Shown here piece after piece: positions 56,249 to 63,344 of a stretch of DNA of 64,000 nucleotides. Every line of letters starts with the position of its first letter. The stretch's first letter is position 1. Made by a program: the position numbers and the translations under genes. The DNA is from Streptomyces sp. NBC_01264. Lineage in GTDB: Bacteria > Actinomycetota > Actinomycetes > Streptomycetales > Streptomycetaceae. The stretch covers positions 3,100,001-3,164,000 of the forward strand of contig NZ_JAPEOX010000001.1 of assembly GCF_026340675.1 (NCBI RefSeq), written 5' to 3'. The notes beneath the pieces are model-generated. The model searched no databases. It saw only the letters and a list, made by a program, of their open reading frames with translations, and was not told where the DNA came from.

Positions 56249-57856
56249 TCAGCCCGACACCGCCCGGTGGGTGATCCGGCCGCCCGACATCGTGAGCCGG
56301 ACCGGTGCCCCGGCCAGTTCGTCCGCCGGGGCGGAGACCGGGTCCAGGCCGAAGGCCGTCAGGTCCGCGCGGAAGCCCGGTGCGATCCGGCCCGCTACCG
56401 CTCCTTCCCCGGCCGCCAGGGCGGCGTGCGAGGTCATGCCCTCCAGGGCCATCAGCCCGCTCAGGGCCGCCCCGGTCCAGGCTCCCGTACCGGCCGAGGC
56501 CGCGCCGCGCGGGTCACGGGCGGTGGCCAGGACCTGGCGGGCGTCGTAGTGGGCGATGGGCCAGTCCGAGCCCAGGGCCAGGATCGCGCCGGCCTCGCGC
56601 AGGTCCCGGCAGCGCCAGGCGCGGCCGGCCCGCTCCTCCCCCAGCCGCTTGGACCACTCGTCGCTGTGGTCGGCCCGGGTGTACGCGGTGTGCGGCGGCT
56701 GCATCGAGGCGATCACCCCGAGCTCCGCGAACCGCTTCAGCTGGCCGTCCGGGATCGTCTCGATGTGCTCGATCCGGTGCTTCGTCCGGCCCCGCGGGCC
56801 CAGGGACTCCACGGTGTCCAGGACGTGCCGGACCGCCGCGTCCCCGATGGCGTGGGTCGCGGTGCGCACCCCGGCCGCGTCGAGGACCCGTACCGCCTCG
56901 GCGTAGGCCTGCGGATCGGGCCAGAAGGCGTCGGTGCCCCGGCCGTGGCAGTCGGCGTGCTCCAGCCAGGCCGTGCCGCCCTCGACGGTGCCGTCCATGA
57001 AGAACTTCACCCCGCCGACCTTCCAGTGCCGGCCCGCGAGCCGCTGGAGCTCGATCAGTTCCGCCAGGTCCTCGCCGGTGGCGCCGGGCATGCACCAGGG
57101 CGAGAGGTTCAGCCGCAGCGGCAGGTCGCCCTCGTACTCGACGGTCGCCAGCAGGGCCGGTACGTCCCCGCCGCCGAGGTCCATGACGTGGGCGCCGGTC
57201 AGACCGGTGGCCGCCATGTCGGAGAGCAGCCCGGTGAGGCGTTCCCGGCGCTCGCCGTACGCGGGCTTCGGCGCGAGCGAGCCGACCAGGTCCATCGCGG
57301 CGTGTTCGACGAGGTGGCCGGTGGGCCGCCCGTCGGAGTCGCAGACGATCTCGGAACGCTGGGCGAAGGCGCGCGGGCCAGTGATCCCGGCGGCGGCCAG
57401 GGCCGCGCCGGAGGCGAGCGCGGAGTGGCCGTCGTAGAGGCGCAGGAAGGCGGGGGCCCCGGCGAGGACCTCCTCGATCAGGGCCTTGTCGACGGGGCGG
57501 CCGCCGAAGGCGTTGTGGTCGAGGCCGAAGCCGGTGACCCAGCCGCCGGGGCCCCGGTCGGCGGTGCGCAGCGCTGCGCGGAGCTGGTCGAGGTCGGTGA
57601 CGGCGGAGAGGTCGGTGCCGGTGGCCATCTCGATGCCCCAGACGGGGTGGCTGTGGGCGTCGGTGAGGCCGGGGGTGAGGGTGGCGCCGCCGAGGTCGAC
57701 GGTCTCGGTGCCGGGGCCGCGCCAGTCGCGGACGTCGGCCTCGTCGCCGACGGCGACGATCTCGCCGCCGAGGACGGCCACCGCGCGGGCCTCGGGGCGG
57801 GCGGGGTCGAGGGTGCGGACGCGGGCTCCGGTGAGGACGGTGTCGGCAGCGGGCAC
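56249..57856 (-). CDS. YtcJ-like amidohydrolase
   Basis: A 535-residue metal-dependent hydrolase. The N-terminal beta-sandwich (VLTGARVRTLDPARPEARAV) leads to TPGLTDAHSHPVWG, the metal-binding HxH motif. Later ligands appear in GVKFFMDGTVEGGTAW, THAIGDAAVRH and HRIEHIETIP, and LGSDWPIAHYD supplies the last Asp. The sequence follows the YtcJ/NfdA class that deacylates N-substituted amides; the natural substrate is unknown. It is directly downstream of an APC permease on the same strand, so uptake and hydrolysis of an amino-acid-like amide is plausible. Confidence 0.92.
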   Translation of the reverse strand: MPAADTVLTGARVRTLDPARPEARAVAVLGGEIVAVGDEADVRDWRGPGTETVDLGGATLTPGLTDAHSHPVWGIEMATGTDLSAVTDLDQLRAALRTADRGPGGWVTGFGLDHNAFGGRPVDKALIEEVLAGAPAFLRLYDGHSALASGAALAAAGITGPRAFAQRSEIVCDSDGRPTGHLVEHAAMDLVGSLAPKPAYGERRERLTGLLSDMAATGLTGAHVMDLGGGDVPALLATVEYEGDLPLRLNLSPWCMPGATGEDLAELIELQRLAGRHWKVGGVKFFMDGTVEGGTAWLEHADCHGRGTDAFWPDPQAYAEAVRVLDAAGVRTATHAIGDAAVRHVLDTVESLGPRGRTKHRIEHIETIPDGQLKRFAELGVIASMQPPHTAYTRADHSDEWSKRLGEERAGRAWRCRDLREAGAILALGSDWPIAHYDARQVLATARDPRGAASAGTGAWTGAALSGLMALEGMTSHAALAAGEGAVAGRIAPGFRADLTAFGLDPVSAPADELAGAPVRLTMSGGRITHRAVSG

Positions 57857-57928
57857 GGCTCTGCTCCTTGCGGGGGTTCGGGCTGGTCGGGCGGGGGGGC
57901 GGGTCGGGCTGGTCGGGCAGAAGGGGCT

Positions 57929-59518
57929 TTACGGTGCTGCGGGCTCTGCGGACGCTACGGGCGCCGCGGACTCCCCGTGCGCCGCGGGTGCCGCGGGTGT
58001 CGCGGGTGACGCGGGTGTCGCGGGCGCCGCGGGTGTCGCGGGCGCCGCCGGTGCCGCCGGTGACGCGGGTGTCGCCGGCGCTGAGGCCGCGGCTGCCCCG
58101 GTCGGCTCCTCCGCGAAGCGGGCGTAGACCTCGGGCCGACGGGTCTTCAGGCGCTGGGCGAGGGCCAGCCCGGCGAGGAAGACGGCGGGTACGAGGGCCA
58201 CGAGGACGGTGTTGACGGTGGTGGAGGCCGCGGTGAAGAGGGCCACCTTGGAGACGACCAGGCAGATCGCGACGGCCAGCAGCACCGCGGCGACGACGGG
58301 CGCGATCAGGGTCCGCCAGGGCCCCTCGTCGTGCCGGACGCGGCGGAAGTAGACGGGTACGGCGACGGCGGCGAGCAGCATCAGGGCCATGAGGCCGATC
58401 ATGCCGGGGGTGTTCACCCAGAGCAGCAGCTGCTGGTACGGGTCGGCTCCGGCGAGGGCGAAGCCGAGGACGACCACGGCGCCGAGGGCGGTCTGCGCGG
58501 CGCCGGCGAGGTACGGGGAGCCGTGGCGCGGGTGGATCCGGCCGAGGGCGGCGGGCAGGACGCCCTCCTCGGCGAGGGCGAGCGCGTACCGGTTGATGGC
58601 GTTGTGGAAGGCGAGGAGGGAGGCGATGACGCTGGTGACGATGAAGACGTGCATCAGGTCGGCCGCCCAGGGGCCCACGTAAGTGGTGATGGCGGTGAAG
58701 AAGAGGCCGGCGGGGTCCTCGGAGGCCGCGGCGAGGACTTCCTCGGATCCGAAGGCCTGGATGACGGTCCAGACGATGAAGGCGTAGAAGAGGCCGAGGA
58801 AGGCGACGGCGATGTAGGTGGCGCGCGGGATGGTGCGGTCCGGGTCGCGGGCCTCGCGCCGGTAGATGACGGTCGATTCGAAGCCGGTGAACGCGGCGAA
58901 GGCGAAGGCCAGGACCGCCGCGGTGCCGGGGACGAGGACCGCGCCGGGGGTGAAGGAGCCGAGGGAGAGGCCGTGGGCGCCGCCCTCCAGCAGGACGCCG
59001 CCCGCGAGCAGGACGAGGATTCCGGTCTCGGCGACGAGCAGGACGCCGAGCAGCTTGGCGCCGAAGTCGATGGAGCGGAAGCCGCCGTACCAGATGAGGA
59101 GGAGGCCGGCGAGGGAGACGGGCAGCCAGGGGATGTCCAGGCCGGCGAGGGCCCGCCCGGTGTCGGCGGTGGTGGTGCCGAGGAGCCCGTAGACGCCGAT
59201 CTCCATGCCGTTGTAGCCGATGAGGGCGAGCAGGGCGGCGCCGATGCCGACGCGCTTGCCGAGGCCGCGGGCGATGTAGGCGTAGAAGGCGCCGCCGCTG
59301 CGGACGTGGCGGCTCATGGTGGTGAAGCCGACGGCGAAGACCGCGAGGGTGAGGCCGGCGAGGAGGTAGCCGGCGGGGGCGCCGATGCCGCCGAGGAGGA
59401 TCGCGACGGGGGCGACGCCGGCCATGACGGTGAGCGGGGCCGCGGCGGAGACCACGAAGAAGTTTTGACGTACGGGAAGACCTGACGGCGGGAGAAATAC
59501 GATGGCGCGGCCGCGCAC
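57929..59518 (-). CDS. APC-superfamily amino acid permease with Ala/Pro-rich tail
   Basis: A permease of about 12 helices, up to 529 residues. FFVVSAAAPLTVMAGVAPVA forms helix one; the block AFAAFTGFESTVIYRREARD, then DRTIPRATYIAV, is the family signature. The N-terminus before helix one is unusually short. The only upstream start, GTG at 59518, overlaps the divergent TetR gene by 17 bases; GTG at 59455 would cut into helix one. The start is therefore uncertain. The last 55 residues are an Ala/Pro/Thr/Ser repeat. The amidohydrolase gene follows 72 bases downstream. Confidence 0.85.
   Translation of the reverse strand: MRGRAIVFLPPSGLPVRQNFFVVSAAAPLTVMAGVAPVAILLGGIGAPAGYLLAGLTLAVFAVGFTTMSRHVRSGGAFYAYIARGLGKRVGIGAALLALIGYNGMEIGVYGLLGTTTADTGRALAGLDIPWLPVSLAGLLLIWYGGFRSIDFGAKLLGVLLVAETGILVLLAGGVLLEGGAHGLSLGSFTPGAVLVPGTAAVLAFAFAAFTGFESTVIYRREARDPDRTIPRATYIAVAFLGLFYAFIVWTVIQAFGSEEVLAAASEDPAGLFFTAITTYVGPWAADLMHVFIVTSVIASLLAFHNAINRYALALAEEGVLPAALGRIHPRHGSPYLAGAAQTALGAVVVLGFALAGADPYQQLLLWVNTPGMIGLMALMLLAAVAVPVYFRRVRHDEGPWRTLIAPVVAAVLLAVAICLVVSKVALFTAASTTVNTVLVALVPAVFLAGLALAQRLKTRRPEVYARFAEEPTGAAAASAPATPASPAAPAAPATPAAPATPASPATPAAPAAHGESAAPVASAEPAAP
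57932..58100 (-). repeat. Ala/Pro codon repeat at the permease C-terminus
   Basis: Short GCGGGTGTC, GCGGGTGCC and GCCGGTGCC type units repeat along this stretch (plus-strand reading). They encode alternating ATP, ASP and AAP tripeptides in the cytoplasmic tail of the permease. Confidence 0.6.
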
Positions 59519-60104
59519 TCCACTGCTCGACCGGGAGCGGATCGGCGCTGCCGCCCTGCAACTGCTGGCCGAGCAGGGCGAGTTCAGCGTCCCCCAGATC
59601 GCCCGGGTGCTCGGGGTGCAAACGGGATCGCTGTATCACCATGTGGACGGCCGGGCCGGGGTGATCGAGCTGATCCGGGAGCGGGTGTGCGCCGGGATCG
59701 ACGGCGGCCCGCTGTCCTCGGCGGAGCCCTGGGACCGGTCCCTGGAGGCCTGGGCCCGCTCGTACCGGGCCGCCTTCGCCGCCTACCCGCGGGCGATCCC
59801 GCTGCTGATGACCACCCCGGTACGGGCCCCCGCGGTGCTCGCGCAGTACGAACGGGCGGTGGCCCTCCTGCTGCGGGCCGGCTTCGCCGCGGAGCGGGTG
59901 ATGCCGCTGCTCACGGGGCTGGAGAACCTGGTCCTGGGCTCGGCCCTGGACCTCGCGGCCCCGGACGCCATGTGGGAGCCGACCCCGGGCACCCCGCTCC
60001 TCGCCCGGGCCCTGGCCGCCCAGGGCCCGGGACGCGCGGAGGCCGCCTTCGAGGTGGGCCTGACGGCGTTCCTCGCGTACGCGCGGGCGCTGCGTACGGC
60101 TTGA
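59502..60104 (+). CDS. TetR-family regulator
   Basis: A 200-residue regulator. The DNA-binding domain reads ARPRTPLLDRERIGAAALQL, then EFSVPQIARVLGVQTGSLYHHV. The C-terminal domain carries WARSYRAAFAAYPRAIPLL and VLGSALDLAAPDAMWE, as in TetR_C members that follow small-molecule efflux or catabolic genes. The ATG at 59502 has GGGAG seven bases upstream. It is divergent from, and overlaps, the permease gene, so it probably controls the permease and amidohydrolase unit. Confidence 0.9.
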   Translation: MARPRTPLLDRERIGAAALQLLAEQGEFSVPQIARVLGVQTGSLYHHVDGRAGVIELIRERVCAGIDGGPLSSAEPWDRSLEAWARSYRAAFAAYPRAIPLLMTTPVRAPAVLAQYERAVALLLRAGFAAERVMPLLTGLENLVLGSALDLAAPDAMWEPTPGTPLLARALAAQGPGRAEAAFEVGLTAFLAYARALRTA

Positions 60105-60123
60105 GCAAGTGCCCCCCGCCCAG

Positions 60124-60141
60124 GTGAGTATGCGTACTCAC
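60124..60141. promoter_or_regulatory. 18-bp palindrome between the TetR and lipoprotein genes
   Basis: GTGAGTA and TACTCAC are perfect 7-base arms around TGCG. The element is 34 bases before the lipoprotein ATG and 20 after the TetR stop. It could be an operator; it is too short and AT-containing for a typical local terminator. Confidence 0.4.
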
Positions 60142-60174
60142 GCGCCGGGCCCGGCATGATCAGAGACTGTCCGC

Positions 60175-60840
60175 ATGACCCGAACGCATGGCTCCACCAG
60201 CACCTTCGCCCGCTCCTCCCGTCGGCCGCTGCTCCCCGTCGCCCTGACGGCCCTCGCCGTACTGGCACTCGGCGCGTGCGGCACCGCGAAGGCGACCGAG
60301 GGCGGCGGCGAGCCGGCGGCGCAGGCCACGGCGTCCGCACCCCCCGCGCCGGCGGCAACCATGGGAAGCCTGTCCTCCCCGGCCCTCGCCGAGATCCAGG
60401 CGCACATCGCGCAGTCGTGCCCGGCTGCCGGCACCCGCCAGGAGGGGCCGCCGAGCCCGCAGCCGGCACCGCCCGGCGAGGAGGCGCAGGGCCCGGGAAT
60501 CGTGCCGATCGCGCCCACGGCGGGGCCCATGGTGGAGTTGGACACCCGCGACTGGTGCGCGGGCGTCAGCCACGAGCAGCAGGTCTACCTGGCCGTCGAG
60601 AAGATCGCGAAGCCCACCCCGGTCAAGGTCAGGGCGGCCCTGAACGCCGCCGGCTACCCCGACGAGCGCATCCACGACCTCAAGCAGGCCGGTGCGACCA
60701 CGCACTTCTCCCTCGACCTCCGCGAGAACGGCGGACGGCTCTGCGTGCGGGGTGCGGTGGGCGGCGGCGAGGAGGCAGTCGTGGACAAGTGCGTCGCCCC
60801 GGCGACCGGACCGTTCGCGGCCGGGGGCACGCAGTACTGA
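60175..60840 (+). CDS. Hypothetical lipoprotein
   Basis: A 221-residue exported protein. The N-terminus has an Arg-rich head, a hydrophobic core (LPVALTALAVLALGAC) and the lipobox LGAC. A Pro/Ala/Gln-rich linker is followed by a folded region with DTRDWCAGVSHEQQVYLA and RLCVRGAVGGG, which contains further Cys residues that may form disulfides. No family is recognised. The ATG at 60175 gives the proper signal length. The PP2C phosphatase gene follows on the same strand. Confidence 0.78.
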   Translation: MTRTHGSTSTFARSSRRPLLPVALTALAVLALGACGTAKATEGGGEPAAQATASAPPAPAATMGSLSSPALAEIQAHIAQSCPAAGTRQEGPPSPQPAPPGEEAQGPGIVPIAPTAGPMVELDTRDWCAGVSHEQQVYLAVEKIAKPTPVKVRAALNAAGYPDERIHDLKQAGATTHFSLDLRENGGRLCVRGAVGGGEEAVVDKCVAPATGPFAAGGTQY

Positions 60841-60934
60841 CCTGCGGGGGCGCGGACACGCGCCGCTCGCCCGGTGGCGGGACAATGGGGGCGGGAAAGG
60901 AACGCGTCTGCCCTCGTGGAGAGGCGGGACCCTC

Positions 60935-61678
60935 GTGGTGGAGTACATAGCCGTGACCGCCCTGAGCCATGTCGGGCTGGTCCGTGCGCACAACGAGGAC
61001 AGCCTGGTCATCGGACCGTGGACGTTGTGCGGGACCACGACCCGCAGCCCCCAGACGCTGATGTTCCCCCTCGGCCGACCACTGCTGGTCGCGGTCGCGG
61101 ACGGGCTCGGCGGGCAGCCGGCCGGTGAGGTCGCCAGCGAGCTGGTCGTCCGGGAACTCGCCCTGCTCGGCCCCACGCTGGACGGCGCCGAGGCGGTCGA
61201 GGACGCGCTCAACCTCTGCAATCGCGCGGTGCACTCCGCCGCCGAAGGCCGTCCGGAGCTGACCTCGATGGGGACCACGGTCGCCGGGACCCTGGTCATG
61301 CCGGAGTCGCTGCTGTCCTTCAACGTCGGCGACAGCAAGGTGTTCCAGGTGACCGCCGACGGACTGCGCCAGGTCAGCGTGGACGACAGCCCGCCGCCAC
61401 TGCCCGGGCACCGCACGACGTCGGCCGTCACCCAGACCCTCGGCGGAAGCCGCGCCGAACACGTCCTGACCCCGCACGTGGCGACCTTCCCGCTGGCGAC
61501 GGGCGACCGCTACCTGGTGTGCACCGACGGCCTGACCGACCCGGTGCCCGACGAGGCCATCGACGAGGTGCTGCGGGCGCACGACGACGGCAAGGCCGCC
61601 TTCGAGCTGTGGCGGGCCGCCATCGAGGCGGGCGGCCCCGACAACATCACGCTCGCACTGGTGCGCATCGGCGCCTGA
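60935..61678 (+). CDS. PP2C-type protein phosphatase
   Basis: A 247-residue soluble serine/threonine phosphatase. LSHVGLVRAHNEDSLVIGPW is the first PP2C motif (RxxNED). LVAVADGLGGQPAGEVAS carries the metal-binding Asp-Gly. STGTTVAG-like MGTTVAGTLV and FNVGDSKVFQ follow. YLVCTDGLTD and GGPDNITLALV give the late aspartates. It has no membrane helix. Two adjacent GTG codons (60935, 60938) could start it. The usual partner kinase genes are not adjacent. Confidence 0.92.
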   Translation: MVEYIAVTALSHVGLVRAHNEDSLVIGPWTLCGTTTRSPQTLMFPLGRPLLVAVADGLGGQPAGEVASELVVRELALLGPTLDGAEAVEDALNLCNRAVHSAAEGRPELTSMGTTVAGTLVMPESLLSFNVGDSKVFQVTADGLRQVSVDDSPPPLPGHRTTSAVTQTLGGSRAEHVLTPHVATFPLATGDRYLVCTDGLTDPVPDEAIDEVLRAHDDGKAAFELWRAAIEAGGPDNITLALVRIGA

Positions 61679-61684
61679 GTCGGC

Positions 61685-62101
61685 CTAGTTCAGGGCGGCC
61701 GCGGCCGCCTCCCGGCGCTTCGCCTCGTCGTACGCCTCGCGCGCCCGCTGCACGTCGTCCATCCGCACCCCGGTCCAGTGGGCGAGGGCGCGGACCCGCT
61801 CGGCGGCCTCGCGGCCCAGCGGGGTGAGCGAGTAGTCGACGCGGGGCGGGATGACGGGCTTGGCGTCGCGGTGCACGAAACCGTCGCGCTCCAGCGTCTG
61901 CAGGGTCTGGGTCAGCATCTTCTCGCTGACCTTGGCGACCGACCCGATCTCCCGGCGCAGTTCGCTGAACCGGTACGAGCGGTCGAGGAGGGCGTCCAGG
62001 ACCAGGACGCCCCAGCGGCTGGTGACGTGCTCCAGGACGAGCCGGTGCGGGCACAAGGCCTCGGCCTGGACCCACTTCTCGCGCATCTCACTTACTCCCA
62101 T
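61685..62101 (-). CDS. HxlR-family transcriptional regulator
   Basis: A 138-residue winged-helix regulator. CPHRLVLEHVTSRWGVLVLD is the HxlR opening with the conserved Cys (residue 17), followed by FSELRREIGSVAKVSEKMLT and the wing RDAKPVIPPRVDYSLTPLG. Members sense aldehydes, disulfide stress or quinones. It is divergent from a QorB-like reductase gene, an arrangement like E. coli ytfH/qorB, and a palindrome lies between them. The ATG at 62101 is clear. Confidence 0.93.
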   Translation of the reverse strand: MGVSEMREKWVQAEALCPHRLVLEHVTSRWGVLVLDALLDRSYRFSELRREIGSVAKVSEKMLTQTLQTLERDGFVHRDAKPVIPPRVDYSLTPLGREAAERVRALAHWTGVRMDDVQRAREAYDEAKRREAAAAALN

Positions 62102-62104
62102 GCC

Positions 62105-62129
62105 AGTACCTTACTTCAAAGTGGGTACT
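62105..62129. promoter_or_regulatory. Inverted repeat between the HxlR and QorB-like genes
   Basis: AGTACC (62105-62110) and GGTACT (62124-62129) are perfect complements 13 bases apart, with their centre 16 bases from the HxlR ATG. This matches the spacing of HxlR-family operators (two GTAC half-sites). Confidence 0.6.
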
Positions 62130-62212
62130 GCCGTTTGGTTAGTGTCCCCCGTACGGTGAGTACACAGCCCGGAAAACGGGGAGCAAGGTCCAGATCCAGG
62201 AGTGAAGCCGCC

Positions 62213-63088
62213 ATGAGCATCGTCGTCACCGGAGCCACCGGAGCCCTCGGCCGTCTCGTCATCGACGAGCTGCTCGCCCGAGGCGTCCCCGCCGGGGAGA
62301 TCGCCGCCGTCGTCCGCGACAAGGAGAAGGCCGCCCCGCTCGCCGCGCTGGGCGTCGAACTGCGCATCGCCGACTACAGCGCGCCCGAGACCCTCGCCGG
62401 GGCGTTCCGCTCCGGCGACCGCGTCCTGATGATCTCCGGGAGCGAGGTCGGACAGCGGGTGCCCCAGCACGCCGCCGCGATCGACGCGGCGAAGGCGGCC
62501 GGGGTGGCGCAGTTCGCGTACACCGGCATCCTGGGCGGTCCCGACGCGGACTTCGACCTGGCCGCCGAGCACCGGGCGACCGAGGAGCTGATCCTCGCCT
62601 CCGGCCTGCCGTACACCTTCCTGCGCAACGGCTGGTACACCGAGAACCACACCGGCAACCTGGCCCCGGTGCTCGCGCACGGGGCGGTCCTCTCCAACGC
62701 GGGCGAGGGCCGGGTGGCCTCGGCGGCGCGGGCCGACTATGCGGCGGCCGCCGCGGCCGTGGTGACCGGGGAGGGCCACCTCGGCCGGGCGTACGAGCTG
62801 AGCGGCGACGTCGCGTGGTCCTTCGCGGAGTACGCGGCGGCGGTGGCGGAGGCCACCGGCCGGGAGATCGCGTACAACGCCGTGACCCCCGAGGCCCACC
62901 ACGCGGTCCTCACCGGCGCGGGCGTCCCGGCGCCGTTCGCCGCGATCCTGGTCGACGTGGACCTCGCCATCGAGCGCGGCCGCCTGGCCGGCACCTCCGG
63001 CGACCTGTCCCGCCTGATCGGCCGCCCGACGACCCCGCTGGCGGTGACGGTCGCGGAGGCGGTGACCGGCGCGCGCAGCGCGGGCTGA
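62213..63088 (+). CDS. NmrA/QorB-like NAD(P)-dependent quinone reductase
   Basis: A 291-residue atypical SDR. MSIVVTGATGALGRLVIDEL is the NAD(P)-binding start; VRDKEKAAPLAALGVELRIA and DRVLMISGSEVGQRVPQH follow the QorB (YtfG) pattern. GLPYTFLRNGWYTENH is diagnostic. It likely reduces quinones or similar electrophiles with NADPH. The ATG at 62213 has AGGAG. It is divergent from the HxlR gene that probably represses it. Confidence 0.92.
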   Translation: MSIVVTGATGALGRLVIDELLARGVPAGEIAAVVRDKEKAAPLAALGVELRIADYSAPETLAGAFRSGDRVLMISGSEVGQRVPQHAAAIDAAKAAGVAQFAYTGILGGPDADFDLAAEHRATEELILASGLPYTFLRNGWYTENHTGNLAPVLAHGAVLSNAGEGRVASAARADYAAAAAAVVTGEGHLGRAYELSGDVAWSFAEYAAAVAEATGREIAYNAVTPEAHHAVLTGAGVPAPFAAILVDVDLAIERGRLAGTSGDLSRLIGRPTTPLAVTVAEAVTGARSAG

Positions 63089-63120
63089 AAACTCGCGAGA
63101 CGCAACGGCTCGCCTCGCGT

Positions 63121-63126
63121 TACCCT
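63121..63126 (+). promoter_or_regulatory. -10 hexamer TACCCT upstream of the leader ORF
   Basis: TACCCT fits TAnnnT and ends six bases before the ATG at 63133. This suggests a leaderless transcript beginning at the leader peptide. Confidence 0.5.
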
Positions 63127-63132
63127 GGCCTC

Positions 63133-63165
63133 ATGGGTTCGTACGCGTACTACTTCTTCCGCTGA
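63133..63165 (+). CDS. Leader peptide upstream of the ABC-F gene
   Basis: Ten codons, MGSYAYYFFR, then TGA. Five of the residues are Tyr or Phe. A -10-like TACCCT six bases upstream points to a leaderless mRNA that starts here. Six bases after the stop begins a very strong hairpin (63172-63220), and the ABC-F gene follows. This is the arrangement of ribosome-mediated attenuators: stalling on the peptide would let the ribosome cover the first arm of the hairpin. Similar leaders control antibiotic-resistance ABC-F and erm genes. I do not recognise this peptide. Confidence 0.55.
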   Translation: MGSYAYYFFR

Positions 63166-63171
63166 TCCGCG

Positions 63172-63220
63172 GCGCGGACGCGGCGTGAGGGGCCTCGGCC
63201 CCCGCGCCGCGCGTCCGCGC
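63172..63220 (+). terminator. Attenuator-like hairpin before the ABC-F gene
   Basis: Outer arms GCGCGGACG and CGTCCGCGC pair perfectly, CGGCG pairs with CGCCG, and an inner GGGGCC/GGCCCC stem closes on TC. About 20 GC-rich pairs lie between the leader stop codon and the ABC-F ribosome site. Confidence 0.7.
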
Positions 63221-63242
63221 TGCCCGCATCCAGAAGGAGAAC

Positions 63243-63344
63243 GTGGAAGAAGCGGTACGAGTACCCCGAGGGGATCCCCATGCGCTCGCGCGCCCATCAG
63301 CAGTCCCAGCTCACGCTGTCCGGAGTCACCAAGGCCTACGGTGA
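63243..63344 (+). other. Overlapping small reading frame at the ABC-F start
   Basis: GTG at 63243 stands three bases after AAGGAGA and opens 33 codons (EEAVRVPRGDPHALARPSAV...) that end at TGA 63342. The frame overlaps the first 65 bases of the ABC-F gene in a different phase. Its ribosome site is stronger than that of the ABC-F ATG, so it may control access to that start. It may also be chance. Confidence 0.35.
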
